DNA of 64,000 nt from Bacteroidota bacterium (lineage in GTDB: Bacteria > Bacteroidota > Ignavibacteria > UBA10030 > UBA8401), in the NCBI GenBank assembly GCA_030679145.1, contig JAUXTU010000052.1, positions 1-64,000 of the forward strand, read 5' to 3'. The notes beneath the pieces were generated by a model that did not search any database, was not told the origin of the DNA, and saw nothing but the letters and a program-made list of their open reading frames with translations. Each line of letters begins with the position of its first letter. Position 1 is the first letter of the stretch. Made by a program: the position numbers and the translations under genes. Below, in pieces: positions 35,661 through 44,175 of this stretch.

Positions 35661-35684
35661 TCCCCTCCTCATTTGAGGAGGGGA
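35661..35684. repeat. palindrome TCCCCTCCTCA-tt-TGAGGAGGGGA
   Basis: Eleven-base perfect arms separated by two bases lie between the vWA stop and the TonB start on the minus strand. In RNA it would form a very stable hairpin between the two cistrons and could lower tonB expression. No T-run follows on the minus strand. Confidence 0.7.
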
Positions 35685-35703
35685 TTAAAGGGTGGTGGTT
35701 AGG

Positions 35704-37038
35704 TTACTTGTTCTTCCTGGTTTTATAATTCTCATATTGAATCGATTTTTTTGCCTTGCGAGAATCGTCTTCCTTTGCAGTCTTTTGATATGATTCAATC
35801 TTTCCTAATTGTGAACGAACTGATTCACCGCTTGCTCCTGCCGCCGATGCTGCGGGTGAAGTGCTCATCAGATCTTTTGCTTCATTCAAACGCATTTCTG
35901 CCGCTGCCTGATCACCGTTATCCATCGCTTGCATTGCCTGTTCAACTTTACGCGTTGAAACTGCTATATCCGCTTTTGCTTGCGTTGAAATGTCGCGATT
36001 CTTTTCAATCTCAGCAAAATCTTTTGTGTACGTAACTTTTGCGGAAAATGTCGGATAGGAAGCGATGATCGTTGCACTTTCATATCGCAATTCACCTGAT
36101 GCTACAATCCTGTTTCCCGTTCCAGCAGGGACCGAAAGTTCAACGGTAAATTCTCTTGTCTCATTTGCATACAGGTCGCCGATTGGAATAATGTATCGTG
36201 CATTCTCATTCTTAAATTCGCAGCCGACGACATCCTGCACATGAACATTATCGCCAAGAGTAAGATAGATCGCTCCGTTTTGTGCAATCACCGATGAGGC
36301 CAATTCAAATTCCTGACGAATAATCGCGGCGAGCGAATGCGGATGTTCTATGAAATAATAATTACCGCCGCCGCTTTCCGAAAGTCCCATCATCAGATTC
36401 TCGTTGTAATCTAATCCGACTCCCATTGCGGTAACGGAAATAGATTTGTTCCTATATTGTTTTGCAATGCGGTTCAATTCAATCGGATCGGTTATACCGA
36501 CATTTGCTAATCCGTCTGACAGCAATACCACGCGATTGATGAATTCTTTTCCTGCATATTTTTCTGATTGGCGTAATCCTTCAACCAAACCTCCGCCAAG
36601 ATTCGTGGAGTTGCGCGGATACACTTCATCGATCAATCGTTTGATAGATTGTTTATTATTGCCGACTTTTTTCGCGCGGCGAATAACATCAACTATATCA
36701 TCATACACCACAATGGAAAGAATGTCGCTTGGCTGCAACTGATCAACGAGTGATGCGAATGCTTTTTTAACAAATTCCATTTTTTGTTGATCGCCCATTG
36801 AGCCGCTTCTGTCGATCACGATAGAAAGATTCATCGGTTTTCGTTGTTTTTCACCGATAATATTGGGTGTGGTGAGAGTCAACTGAAGATATGCGGTTCC
36901 TCCTCGCTCAGAAATGACCGGACAATTTAATTTTCCGTTCAATGTAAAAACAGGAGAGGGTGCATGAAGGGTCATAGCAGTTGAATTAGACCACATCAGC
37001 ATTATCACGGTGAAAATTGCAGCGATTCTTTGTTTCAT
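35704..37038 (-). CDS. secreted von Willebrand factor type A domain protein
   Basis: About 444 residues from the ATG at 37038, which has a strong AAGGAGGAGTT ribosome site; the track's upstream start at 37089 adds 17 residues without support. A signal peptide (QRIAAIFTVIMLMWSNSTA) leads into a vWA domain with the metal site DRSGSMG, then NSTNLGGGLVEGL and LLSDGLANVG. The C-terminal part (about 300-444) is a mixed strand and helical tail rich in Ala and Lys. vWA proteins mediate metal-dependent protein contacts. It faces the ECF sigma gene, which may control it. Confidence 0.85.
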   Translation of the reverse strand: MKQRIAAIFTVIMLMWSNSTAMTLHAPSPVFTLNGKLNCPVISERGGTAYLQLTLTTPNIIGEKQRKPMNLSIVIDRSGSMGDQQKMEFVKKAFASLVDQLQPSDILSIVVYDDIVDVIRRAKKVGNNKQSIKRLIDEVYPRNSTNLGGGLVEGLRQSEKYAGKEFINRVVLLSDGLANVGITDPIELNRIAKQYRNKSISVTAMGVGLDYNENLMMGLSESGGGNYYFIEHPHSLAAIIRQEFELASSVIAQNGAIYLTLGDNVHVQDVVGCEFKNENARYIIPIGDLYANETREFTVELSVPAGTGNRIVASGELRYESATIIASYPTFSAKVTYTKDFAEIEKNRDISTQAKADIAVSTRKVEQAMQAMDNGDQAAAEMRLNEAKDLMSTSPAASAAGASGESVRSQLGKIESYQKTAKEDDSRKAKKSIQYENYKTRKNK

Positions 37039-37126
37039 AACTCCTCCTTTGGTATTTGTGGAATTGAATTTGTACTTTATTGCGTTCACCTCTTGTCTGT
37101 GTATGTCATTAACTGTTGAAAGGTAA

Positions 37127-37711
37127 ATGAAGCCCCCAATCTTTTTTCTGAACGACGACGCGAAGATCCTTGATTTGATGAAAAAAGGGGATGACGATGC
37201 ATTGGTGATGATCTATCAGCAGAACCGAAAGGCGATCGTGTCGTTAGTATTGAAGAACAATGGAAGTAACGACGATGCTGAAGATGTAATTCAAGATTCA
37301 GTGATCATTTTATGGGAGAGAGTTCGGAGCGGCAGATTTGAATACACGGCAAAATTAAGCACGTTTCTTTTTGCGATTGCAAAGAATGTCTGGTCAAGAA
37401 AACGCGTACGAAGACAACGTGAGACTCCGACAAAAATGGAAAGTGATTTTTTGGAATCCGGGGATGCTTCACAGTTGGAGTTGATGGTTGAATCAGAGCG
37501 TTCCCAAACGGTTGCATCAGCGCTGGAAAAACTTGGTGATCCATGCAAAACTCTTTTGTTGCTATACTATTGGGAAGAAAAATCACAAGAAGATATTGCG
37601 GCACAAATGGGATTTGCGAATGCAGCAACAGTAAAATCCAAAAAATATACGTGCAAGAAGATGCTTGAAAAGATTTTGAAGGATTCAGGATTTATGTTGG
37701 GACTGATTTGA
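37127..37711 (+). CDS. ECF-type RNA polymerase sigma factor
   Basis: The 194-residue sigma-70 family protein has region 2 (ALVMIYQQNRKAIVSLV, DDAEDVIQDSVIILWERV, KLSTFLFAIAKNVW) and region 4 (ALEKLGDPCKTLLLLYYWEEKSQEDIAAQMGF). Region 3 is short, as in extracytoplasmic-function sigma factors. The next gene, ten bases downstream, encodes a membrane protein with a CxxC pair that is the likely anti-sigma factor. The divergent vWA and tonB genes may be part of the regulon; this is inference. Confidence 0.88.
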   Translation: MKPPIFFLNDDAKILDLMKKGDDDALVMIYQQNRKAIVSLVLKNNGSNDDAEDVIQDSVIILWERVRSGRFEYTAKLSTFLFAIAKNVWSRKRVRRQRETPTKMESDFLESGDASQLELMVESERSQTVASALEKLGDPCKTLLLLYYWEEKSQEDIAAQMGFANAATVKSKKYTCKKMLEKILKDSGFMLGLI

Positions 37712-37720
37712 AATAAAAAT

Positions 37721-38806
37721 ATGAATGATGATACTAAAAAATATTGGACAGACGATCCAGAACTTGTTGAGAAGTACATTCTCAATAAGATATCAGCTGA
37801 AGAGAAGAAACGCTTAGATGCGGAAATTGCGGATTGCGAACCGTGCAAGGCAAAACTTCAGGAAGAATTGGAGATTGCAGCCGGTATTCGTCATTATGGA
37901 CGTGATATTTTGAAAGCGCGGCTACGTAAGAAACTTCGGCGCGAAAGAGCCACGCAGTTTTTCAACTATCAATATGTCGGTCTTGCGGCAGCAGTAGTTA
38001 TTATTGCCATCGGGCTTGGTGCGTACCAAATTTGGTTCAGCGATCTTGTTGCTCCGAAAAAATTTCACCAGCAGGAGATTGTTTTTAAACAATCGGAAGA
38101 TTCTGCAGCTATTAGTTCCGAATCATCGGATGAAGAACGAAAGAGTGAAGCAGGCAAACCGGAGGATGAACATAAAGAATCCGATCAACGATTGGAACAA
38201 TCTTCTTCACAACAAAAGATGGAGATAGCTGAACAGGGCGATCTCGCTCAATCAGCACCTGCCGTATCATCCGTTGACCAGAAACAATCATTATCAGGTG
38301 CGGCAGGAAAATCCGATGATTTGGTAGGTGAAGGTTCCAAATCAGAAAGCACACCATCGGCAATTTGGCTGATTGGGCAAATTGTTATTGTGAATGAATC
38401 TGTTCAGGATAATGAGATAAGTGCTTCAAAAATTCAAAAAGAAAAAGATACAAAGTTTTCTGAACAACGCCGCCCAAAGACGAACTCACAATCGCTTGAA
38501 ACGATTACGCTAAATAAAAAAGTAAAAGAGAACAATATTATTCTTCAACAACGCTCAATGAAAGATCTTCCGATCGGACGATCACAGCAACGCACGGGAC
38601 AACAACGAGAGATTGAAACATTGTTTGAACGAACTGATAAGGGAATTCAACTGACATTATATGATGATTCAATAAATGAATCGGACATGAAAGACGCAAT
38701 TGTGGAACGCGTATCTGAAGATTCCATTGTAGTCTCACTTCCGAATCAACGGATCGCGTATCGGCTACCATCAGGTTGGAACTCAACTTCTTCCGGTCGA
38801 CGATGA
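37721..38806 (+). CDS. probable anti-sigma factor, single-pass membrane protein
   Basis: The 361-residue protein begins with a short cytoplasmic domain (LVEKYILNKISAEEKKRLDAEIADCEPCKAKL), a degenerate zinc-type anti-sigma motif with CEPC but no upstream His in the usual place. One membrane segment follows (YVGLAAAVVIIAIGLGAYQ, about 87-105). The long periplasmic part is Ser/Gln/Glu-rich and looks disordered (about 120-290). It ends with a small folded segment (GIQLTLYDDSINESDMKDA). The position right behind the ECF gene supports the role. It overlaps recG by four bases. Confidence 0.72.
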   Translation: MNDDTKKYWTDDPELVEKYILNKISAEEKKRLDAEIADCEPCKAKLQEELEIAAGIRHYGRDILKARLRKKLRRERATQFFNYQYVGLAAAVVIIAIGLGAYQIWFSDLVAPKKFHQQEIVFKQSEDSAAISSESSDEERKSEAGKPEDEHKESDQRLEQSSSQQKMEIAEQGDLAQSAPAVSSVDQKQSLSGAAGKSDDLVGEGSKSESTPSAIWLIGQIVIVNESVQDNEISASKIQKEKDTKFSEQRRPKTNSQSLETITLNKKVKENNIILQQRSMKDLPIGRSQQRTGQQREIETLFERTDKGIQLTLYDDSINESDMKDAIVERVSEDSIVVSLPNQRIAYRLPSGWNSTSSGRR

Positions 38807-40989
38807 ACGGACAATCTTCAACTGAAATTCAATACGTCAAAGGTGTCGGTCCGGTTCGTGCTGCCGTGCTGCGAACGATCGGTGTTGATTCTCTTCAAAA
38901 ACTTCTCTACTACTTTCCGTACGATTACCTTGACCGCTCACGCATAACAAAGATCAAAGAACTTCCGAAACTAGTCGAAGCAGGGAACGAAGTTACGGTC
39001 ATCGGTTCGGTCTTTCGCACGGAATTAAAGTACACCCGCAATCGAAAGAAGATGTTTTTTCTTACCATCAAAGATGAGACCGGATATCTTGCTTGTGTTT
39101 TTTACGGCGCTGTTGAATGGTTTCAAAAAGCGTTTGAAGTGGGTGAGATACTTGCCATTTCTTCTGTTCCTGAATTGGATAAATATAATCGAGTTCAGTT
39201 CATCCATCCTGAATTTGACAGATTGAAAACTAAAGATGAAGAAGATGAAACGGATTGGAATTCGCTTCTTCATACCGGCGCAATCATTCCAAAATATTCT
39301 TCTGGTGAAGAACTTCGTAATGCCGGATTGGATAATCGCGGATTCAGGAGAATCCTTCGTAACGCGATCAATAATAATATCAACTCTTTGACGGAACATC
39401 TTCCGCGGGAAATTCTGCAGCGCAATACGCTCCTCGATATCTATTCGTCTATTAAGATGATTCATTTCCCGAAATCGTATACGGAACGGGATCACGCGTT
39501 GCGTAGATTGAAATTTGACGAACTATTTTATTTCGAGCTATTGATGGCGTTCCGCAAACGGGAATTAAAAGGTGAATTGAAGGGAATTCAATTCAAAATT
39601 TTGCGATCAAAGACTGTAAAATTGAAGGAATCTCTTGCGTTCGAACTAACTGATGCACAAAAGCGGGTTATTAAAGAAATTCATAACGACATGATGCAAC
39701 CGGTGCCGATGAATCGGTTATTACAAGGAGATGTGGGAAGCGGAAAAACAATCGTAGCACTCTTTGCAATGCTGACCGCAATCGAAAATGGATACCAATG
39801 TGCGCTAATGGCACCGACTGAAATTCTTGCTGAGCAGCATTGGCAAAGCATCAAGAATTTTCTGAAAGATATTCCGGTGAATATTCGCCTGCTTGTCGGT
39901 GGACAGAAGAAAAAACTGCGCGATGATGTGCTGGAAGATGTGCGAAGAGGAACGGCAAATATTGTTATTGGCACGCACGCGTTGATACAGGAACATGTGC
40001 ATTTTGCAAATCTCGGTTTTGTAGTGATCGACGAGCAGCATCGGTTCGGCGTTTCGCAGCGTGCATTATTGCGGGAAAAAGGGAGGCAAAATCCTGATGT
40101 GCTGGTCATGACAGCAACACCAATTCCGCGCACACTTTCATTGACTGTGTATGGTGATCTGGATGTTTCGGTGATCGATGAACTGCCCAAAGGACGAAAA
40201 GAGATCCGCACCGCTGTTCGATTTGATAAAGATAAAACCAAGATATTCAATTTTGTCCGCGAAGAAGTGAAGAAAGGACGACAAGCGTATGTCGTTTATC
40301 CGTTGATCGAAGAATCGGAAAAGATCGATCTGAAAGCGGCGGTGAAGGAATTTGAGTATCTCAGCAGTAAGATCTTTCCGGAATACACCGTCGGTCTTTT
40401 GCATGGAAGACTTTCATCCGAAGAAAAAGATGAGTTAATGCAGCGTTTCAAAAAGAACGAGATCCAGATCCTTGTTGCAACGACAGTGATCGAAGTCGGC
40501 ATTGATGTTCCGAATGCAACGATCATGATCATCGAGAACGCAGAACGGTTCGGATTATCACAGCTTCATCAATTACGTGGAAGAGTAGGGCGCGGCGCGG
40601 AGCAAAGTTATTGTATTTTAATTACGGATGAAAACTTTACCAAGCGAACATTGCAGTTAGCAACAAACAGAGCAAAAGCTCACCACGAAGTAGACGTGAC
40701 AAAAAAACGATTGGAAACAATGGTGAATACGAATGACGGATTTGTGATTGCTGAAGTTGATCTTGAGCTGCGCGGTGCCGGAGATTATTTTGGCACACGC
40801 CAAAGCGGACTTCCCGGATTCCGGTTGGCAAATATCATCAGCGACGCCGATCTCCTTACACTTGCACGCAAAGAAGCGTTCGATATTGTTGAGCGCGATC
40901 CGCATTTAGTACGAAGCGAACATAAAAATATTCGAAAAGAATTTGAGTTTGTCTTTAAAGATTTATTGTCGTTAGTACGAGTAGGGTAA
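38803..40989 (+). CDS. recG: ATP-dependent DNA helicase RecG
   Basis: About 728 residues from the ATG at 38803, in an ATGA overlap with the anti-sigma stop; the track's 38776 start lies inside that gene. The N-terminal wedge/OB domain (QYVKGVGPVRAAVLRTIGV, LYYFPYDYLDRS) precedes the motor with GDVGSGKTIVALFAM (motif I), DEQHRFGVSQRA (motif II), MTATPIPRTLSLTVYGD (III) and HQLRGRVGRGAEQSYC (VI). RecG remodels stalled forks and Holliday junctions. Coupling to a sigma/anti-sigma operon is unusual and may be positional only. Confidence 0.95.
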   Translation: MNGQSSTEIQYVKGVGPVRAAVLRTIGVDSLQKLLYYFPYDYLDRSRITKIKELPKLVEAGNEVTVIGSVFRTELKYTRNRKKMFFLTIKDETGYLACVFYGAVEWFQKAFEVGEILAISSVPELDKYNRVQFIHPEFDRLKTKDEEDETDWNSLLHTGAIIPKYSSGEELRNAGLDNRGFRRILRNAINNNINSLTEHLPREILQRNTLLDIYSSIKMIHFPKSYTERDHALRRLKFDELFYFELLMAFRKRELKGELKGIQFKILRSKTVKLKESLAFELTDAQKRVIKEIHNDMMQPVPMNRLLQGDVGSGKTIVALFAMLTAIENGYQCALMAPTEILAEQHWQSIKNFLKDIPVNIRLLVGGQKKKLRDDVLEDVRRGTANIVIGTHALIQEHVHFANLGFVVIDEQHRFGVSQRALLREKGRQNPDVLVMTATPIPRTLSLTVYGDLDVSVIDELPKGRKEIRTAVRFDKDKTKIFNFVREEVKKGRQAYVVYPLIEESEKIDLKAAVKEFEYLSSKIFPEYTVGLLHGRLSSEEKDELMQRFKKNEIQILVATTVIEVGIDVPNATIMIIENAERFGLSQLHQLRGRVGRGAEQSYCILITDENFTKRTLQLATNRAKAHHEVDVTKKRLETMVNTNDGFVIAEVDLELRGAGDYFGTRQSGLPGFRLANIISDADLLTLARKEAFDIVERDPHLVRSEHKNIRKEFEFVFKDLLSLVRVG

Positions 40990-41107
40990 TCTCTGAAAAA
41001 TATTTTTAAAAACAATTGCTACATTTTTTTTAAAAAATAGTTCCGCTACTCTCGAACTCTCCTCAGATTTGAATTCTAAAAATTTTCCTGAAAAAGTCTC
41101 TTACCAC

Positions 41108-41135
41108 TTGACAACTTTGTATAATTCCGTATATT
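41108..41135 (+). promoter_or_regulatory. sigma-70-like promoter of the ATP-grasp/KamA cluster
   Basis: TTGACA (41108-41113) is followed after 16 bases by TATATT (41130-41135), the clearest housekeeping-type promoter in the window. Transcription would start near 41142, about 160 bases ahead of the first ATP-grasp gene. The 311-base gap 40990-41300 otherwise holds only A/T-rich DNA after recG and the leader hairpin below. Confidence 0.6.
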
Positions 41136-41157
41136 AGTAGTGAATATAGAACGAAAA

Positions 41158-41175
41158 AGCGGTTCCTTAACCGCT
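41158..41175 (+). promoter_or_regulatory. leader hairpin AGCGGTT-cctt-AACCGCT
   Basis: A perfect 7-bp stem with a four-base loop lies about 16 bases after the predicted transcription start, followed by CTTTGACATACAGACAGG. There is no proper T-run. It could be a leader structure that protects or controls the long 5' untranslated region. Confidence 0.45.
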
Positions 41176-41300
41176 CTTTGACATACAGACAGGAATAAAG
41201 TCATCACGGTAGAAAAATTATGAAGCGAGCGAACGATGATAAAAATAAATTCTCACAAATAGAGAAAGGTATCCAAAGTATTTTTTTGGTACTCCTCTGA

Positions 41301-42374
41301 ATGGACGTAGCATTAGTCTACAACGTGAAAAAGGAAGAGGCAGTTGACGCAGCGAGCGTCGCTCAACCTTCGAGTCAGAATCAACACACGACTCACACAA
41401 ACATACAAGTTGCTCCGAGCGCGGATGCTTTTGCGGAATGGGATACGATCGAAACTATCCATGCCGTACGAGATGCCCTTTCTCTTCGACACTCTGTCTC
41501 CCTTATTGAAGCTGACGATAATGCTTTCAACACTTTAAGATCTGATCAACCGGATATCGTGTTTAATATTGCTGAAGGTCGTTTCGGCGCATCACGCGAA
41601 GCACAGATTCCGGCAATGCTCGAGATGTTGAACATCCCGTATACCGGTTCTGATCCATTAACTCTGAGTGTTTGTCTCGATAAATCCCGCGCAAAAGAAA
41701 TTCTTTCATACTATAACGTCGCAAATCCGAAATTCGCTGTCATCTCATCACTTTCCGAACTTCAATCACTCAGTTTTCCTGTTCCGGCAATGGTAAAACC
41801 GCTGTTCGAAGGTTCAAGCAAAGGAATTTTCAATTCGTCGCTTGTCCATTCTCAGGAAGAATTGGTGAAACAGGTGAAATCGGTTGTCGAAGAGTACGGT
41901 CAGCCTGCGTTGATCGAAGAATTTCTTCCCGGAAGAGAATTTACTGTTGCGATGCTCGGGAATGGAAATGAATTGAATGTTCTTCCGATAGTGGAAATAA
42001 AATTTGATTCGCTGCCAAGTGGAGTGAATCCGATCTATTCCTATGAAGCTAAATGGATTTGGGATCAATCATCAAATCCGCTCGAAATTTTTGAATGTCC
42101 TGCAAAGCTTGATAACAGTCTTAAAACGGCTATCGAAACTCTTTGCCGAAATACCTATAACGTACTGCGGTGTCGGGATTGGTCTAGAATAGATGTACGG
42201 TTGGACCAAAATGGCAGACCAAATATTATAGAGATCAATCCATTACCTGGAATCTTGCCAAAAATTGAGGATAATTCGTGTTTTCCTAAAGCGGCAAGAA
42301 TGGCAGGACTTAATTACAACCAAATGCTGAATACCGTTTTGGATGCAGGATTAAAACGATACAATCTATTATAA
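41301..42374 (+). CDS. ATP-grasp ligase, D-Ala-D-Ala ligase-like (first of tandem pair)
   Basis: The 357-residue protein has the D-alanine-D-alanine ligase fold: NIPYTGSDPLTLSVCLDKSRAKEIL in the central domain, VKPLFEGSSKGI for nucleotide binding, EEFLPGREFTVAMLG, and the metal-binding end IDVRLDQNGRPNIIEINPLPGI. The N-terminal part carries a low-complexity insertion (SVAQPSSQNQHTTHTN) not usual in Ddl. The gene is not near mur or fts genes and is paired with a second ligase, so it is probably not the housekeeping Ddl. It likely joins amino acids or related carboxylates with ATP. Confidence 0.8.
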   Translation: MDVALVYNVKKEEAVDAASVAQPSSQNQHTTHTNIQVAPSADAFAEWDTIETIHAVRDALSLRHSVSLIEADDNAFNTLRSDQPDIVFNIAEGRFGASREAQIPAMLEMLNIPYTGSDPLTLSVCLDKSRAKEILSYYNVANPKFAVISSLSELQSLSFPVPAMVKPLFEGSSKGIFNSSLVHSQEELVKQVKSVVEEYGQPALIEEFLPGREFTVAMLGNGNELNVLPIVEIKFDSLPSGVNPIYSYEAKWIWDQSSNPLEIFECPAKLDNSLKTAIETLCRNTYNVLRCRDWSRIDVRLDQNGRPNIIEINPLPGILPKIEDNSCFPKAARMAGLNYNQMLNTVLDAGLKRYNLL

Positions 42375-43474
42375 TGACAAAAACTGTTCACGTAGCAATT
42401 ATCTATAACGAACCTACCATTGAAACGGATACCGGTCGTCAATTTGCATTCGATGCCGGCGTCAGTCATCAGCACAGCGGTGTGTGGGTTTCTGCTGCAA
42501 AGACGGATGGGAAAATTGATCTTTCTGAAGTTGGTGTGATTGAAGAGAAAGAAGATATTCAATCTGCGTTGCGCGCACTTGGTTATGAAACTTCTATTTT
42601 CAACATGTCGGATGATCTTGACAGATTTCTCGCTTATTTGAAAGCAATGCAGCCGGATGTTATTTTTAATATGGTTGAGAGTTTAGGTGACTACGCGATC
42701 CACGAAATGCATGTTGCGGGAGTGTACGAGCTATTAGGAATTGCTTATACCGGTTCAGGTCCATTAACTCTTGGAACTTGCCTGAATAAAGCGCGGACAA
42801 AAGAAATATTGCAACAAAACGGAATACCGACTGCAAAGTTCATGCTTGTGGAGAACGCGAACGATCTGTCTGCTGATACGTTGAAACTTTCATTTCCGAT
42901 TATTGTAAAACCGAGCGCAGAAGATGCAAGTGTTGGTATTGACAATAATTCCATCGTTACTACTTTTGAAGATTTACAAAAACGGATATCATTTATTGTT
43001 AATAAATTTGAAGCACCGGCGTTGGTTGAAGAATACATTGAAGGACGTGAATTGAATGTTGCCATTATCGGCAACAATCCTCCGATGGTGCTGCCGATTT
43101 CAGAAATTGATTTTTCGGGACTTCCAAGCGGATATCCGAAGATTGTAACATATGATGCAAAGTGGATGGATGGAACTAAAGAATATGAAGGAACAAAAGG
43201 TATGTGTCCATCGATTCTTCCGTCTGAAATTGAAAAAGAAGTAAAGGATATTGCTTTGCGGGCATACAATCTTATGGAATGTCGTGATTATGCACGAGTT
43301 GACATTCGTTTATCGAAAACAATGAAGCCATATGTTCTGGAAGTGAATCCGAATCCAGATCTTTCGGATGATGCAGGATACCATCGATCGGCAAAAGCCG
43401 CGGGCTACTCATATCCGGAAGCGATCGGTAAGATCGTTGGTTTCGCAGTTGAACGCCATCTGCAAGCAAAATAA
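42374..43474 (+). CDS. ATP-grasp ligase, D-Ala-D-Ala ligase-like (second of tandem pair)
   Basis: The 366-residue paralogue of the preceding gene starts in a TAATG overlap with its stop. The same layout is seen: GIAYTGSGPLTLGTCLNKARTKEIL, VKPSAEDASVGIDNN, VEEYIEGRELNVAIIG and ARVDIRLSKTMKPYVLEVNPNPDLS. Its N-terminal domain has a different insertion (FDAGVSHQHSGVWVS). Where the first protein ends INPLPGI, this one has VNPNPDLSDDAG, so the acceptor pocket should differ. Two coupled ligases suggest a product with two amide bonds or two alternative substrates. This is inference from context. Confidence 0.8.
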   Translation: MTKTVHVAIIYNEPTIETDTGRQFAFDAGVSHQHSGVWVSAAKTDGKIDLSEVGVIEEKEDIQSALRALGYETSIFNMSDDLDRFLAYLKAMQPDVIFNMVESLGDYAIHEMHVAGVYELLGIAYTGSGPLTLGTCLNKARTKEILQQNGIPTAKFMLVENANDLSADTLKLSFPIIVKPSAEDASVGIDNNSIVTTFEDLQKRISFIVNKFEAPALVEEYIEGRELNVAIIGNNPPMVLPISEIDFSGLPSGYPKIVTYDAKWMDGTKEYEGTKGMCPSILPSEIEKEVKDIALRAYNLMECRDYARVDIRLSKTMKPYVLEVNPNPDLSDDAGYHRSAKAAGYSYPEAIGKIVGFAVERHLQAK

Positions 43475-43513
43475 TTTTAGTGCGACGATTCTGTTCGTCT
43501 GAATGATAATTGA

Positions 43514-43987
43514 ATGATCGTCCGAAAAACTGAGCGTCAAGATTTTGAAACAATTCGATCTATCGTTATTGCGACAGAAGTGTTCAACAAAGAAGAGATC
43601 GATATTGCTGTTGAGCTGTTGGAAATATTTTTGAACGACCCGAACCAGCAAGATTATGAAATTTATTCGTATATTGACAGTGAAGAAAAGGTGTGCGGAT
43701 ATATTTGTATTGGTCCGACACCGGCAACAACCGCAACGTATGATCTGTACTGGATCGCGGTCGATCCTTCAACACAAAGCAAAGGGATTGGAACTGTTCT
43801 TTTAAATTTCACTGAAGATGCATTGCGGCAGCGCGGCGGTCGATTACTGATCGCCGAAACATCTTCGACAGCAAAATATGATAAGACGCGTGAGTTTTAT
43901 GAACGAAAGAAATTTCAGAAACTTGCGCATATCAAAGAATATTATAAACCGGGAGATGATCTTATCATCTACGGAAAATATTTATAG
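43514..43987 (+). CDS. GNAT family N-acetyltransferase
   Basis: The 157-residue protein shows the GNAT core: IVRKTERQDFETIRSIV at the start, LYWIAVDPSTQSKGIGTVLLNFTEDAL with the acetyl-CoA loop (Q-x-x-G-x-G) at about 75-101, and FYERKKFQKLAHIKEYYKPGDDLIIYGKYL at the end. Between the ligases and a lysine 2,3-aminomutase, an N-acetylation of a beta-amino acid or its peptide is plausible; AblB, the acetyltransferase of N-epsilon-acetyl-beta-lysine synthesis, is also a GNAT protein placed beside the aminomutase. This protein is shorter than typical AblB, so equivalence is uncertain. Confidence 0.82.
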   Translation: MIVRKTERQDFETIRSIVIATEVFNKEEIDIAVELLEIFLNDPNQQDYEIYSYIDSEEKVCGYICIGPTPATTATYDLYWIAVDPSTQSKGIGTVLLNFTEDALRQRGGRLLIAETSSTAKYDKTREFYERKKFQKLAHIKEYYKPGDDLIIYGKYL

Positions 43988-43990
43988 GAA

Positions 43991-44122
43991 ACATCTGAAA
44001 AATTGTTTGTTGATTGTCATTCTGAGCGAAGCGAAGAATCTCATTTTTGGTCTTGAATGAAGAACAAGATTCCTCGTCGCTCTGCTCCTCGGAATGACGT
44101 TGAGATAAGATTTTTTAGATGT
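43991..44122. mobile_element. MITE-like inverted-repeat element
   Basis: The ends acatctgaaaaat (43991-44003) and attttttagatgt (44110-44122) are inverted with 12 of 13 bases matching. Inside, GTCATTCTGAGCGAAGCGAAGAATCTC pairs with AAGATTCC..CTCGGAATGAC. It begins four bases after the GNAT stop and separates that gene from kamA. Confidence 0.75.
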
Positions 44123-44175
44123 CTAAACAGAGTTAGAAATAAATAATATTTTATTCACAACAGAAGGCACTTTTT

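Noticed and set aside
39681-40250. 189-residue minus-strand ORF inside recG
   Set aside because: Antisense to the RecG motor motifs and rich in Ser/Arg/Cys; shadow ORF.
42745-43269. 174-residue minus-strand ORF inside the second ATP-grasp gene
   Set aside because: Mirror of ATP-grasp coding DNA with no domain pattern; shadow ORF.
41301-43474. Vancomycin-resistance-type ligases or the housekeeping Ddl
   Set aside because: No vanH, vanX, mur or fts neighbours; tandem ligases with KamA and GNAT point to another product. A Ddl role is not fully excluded.
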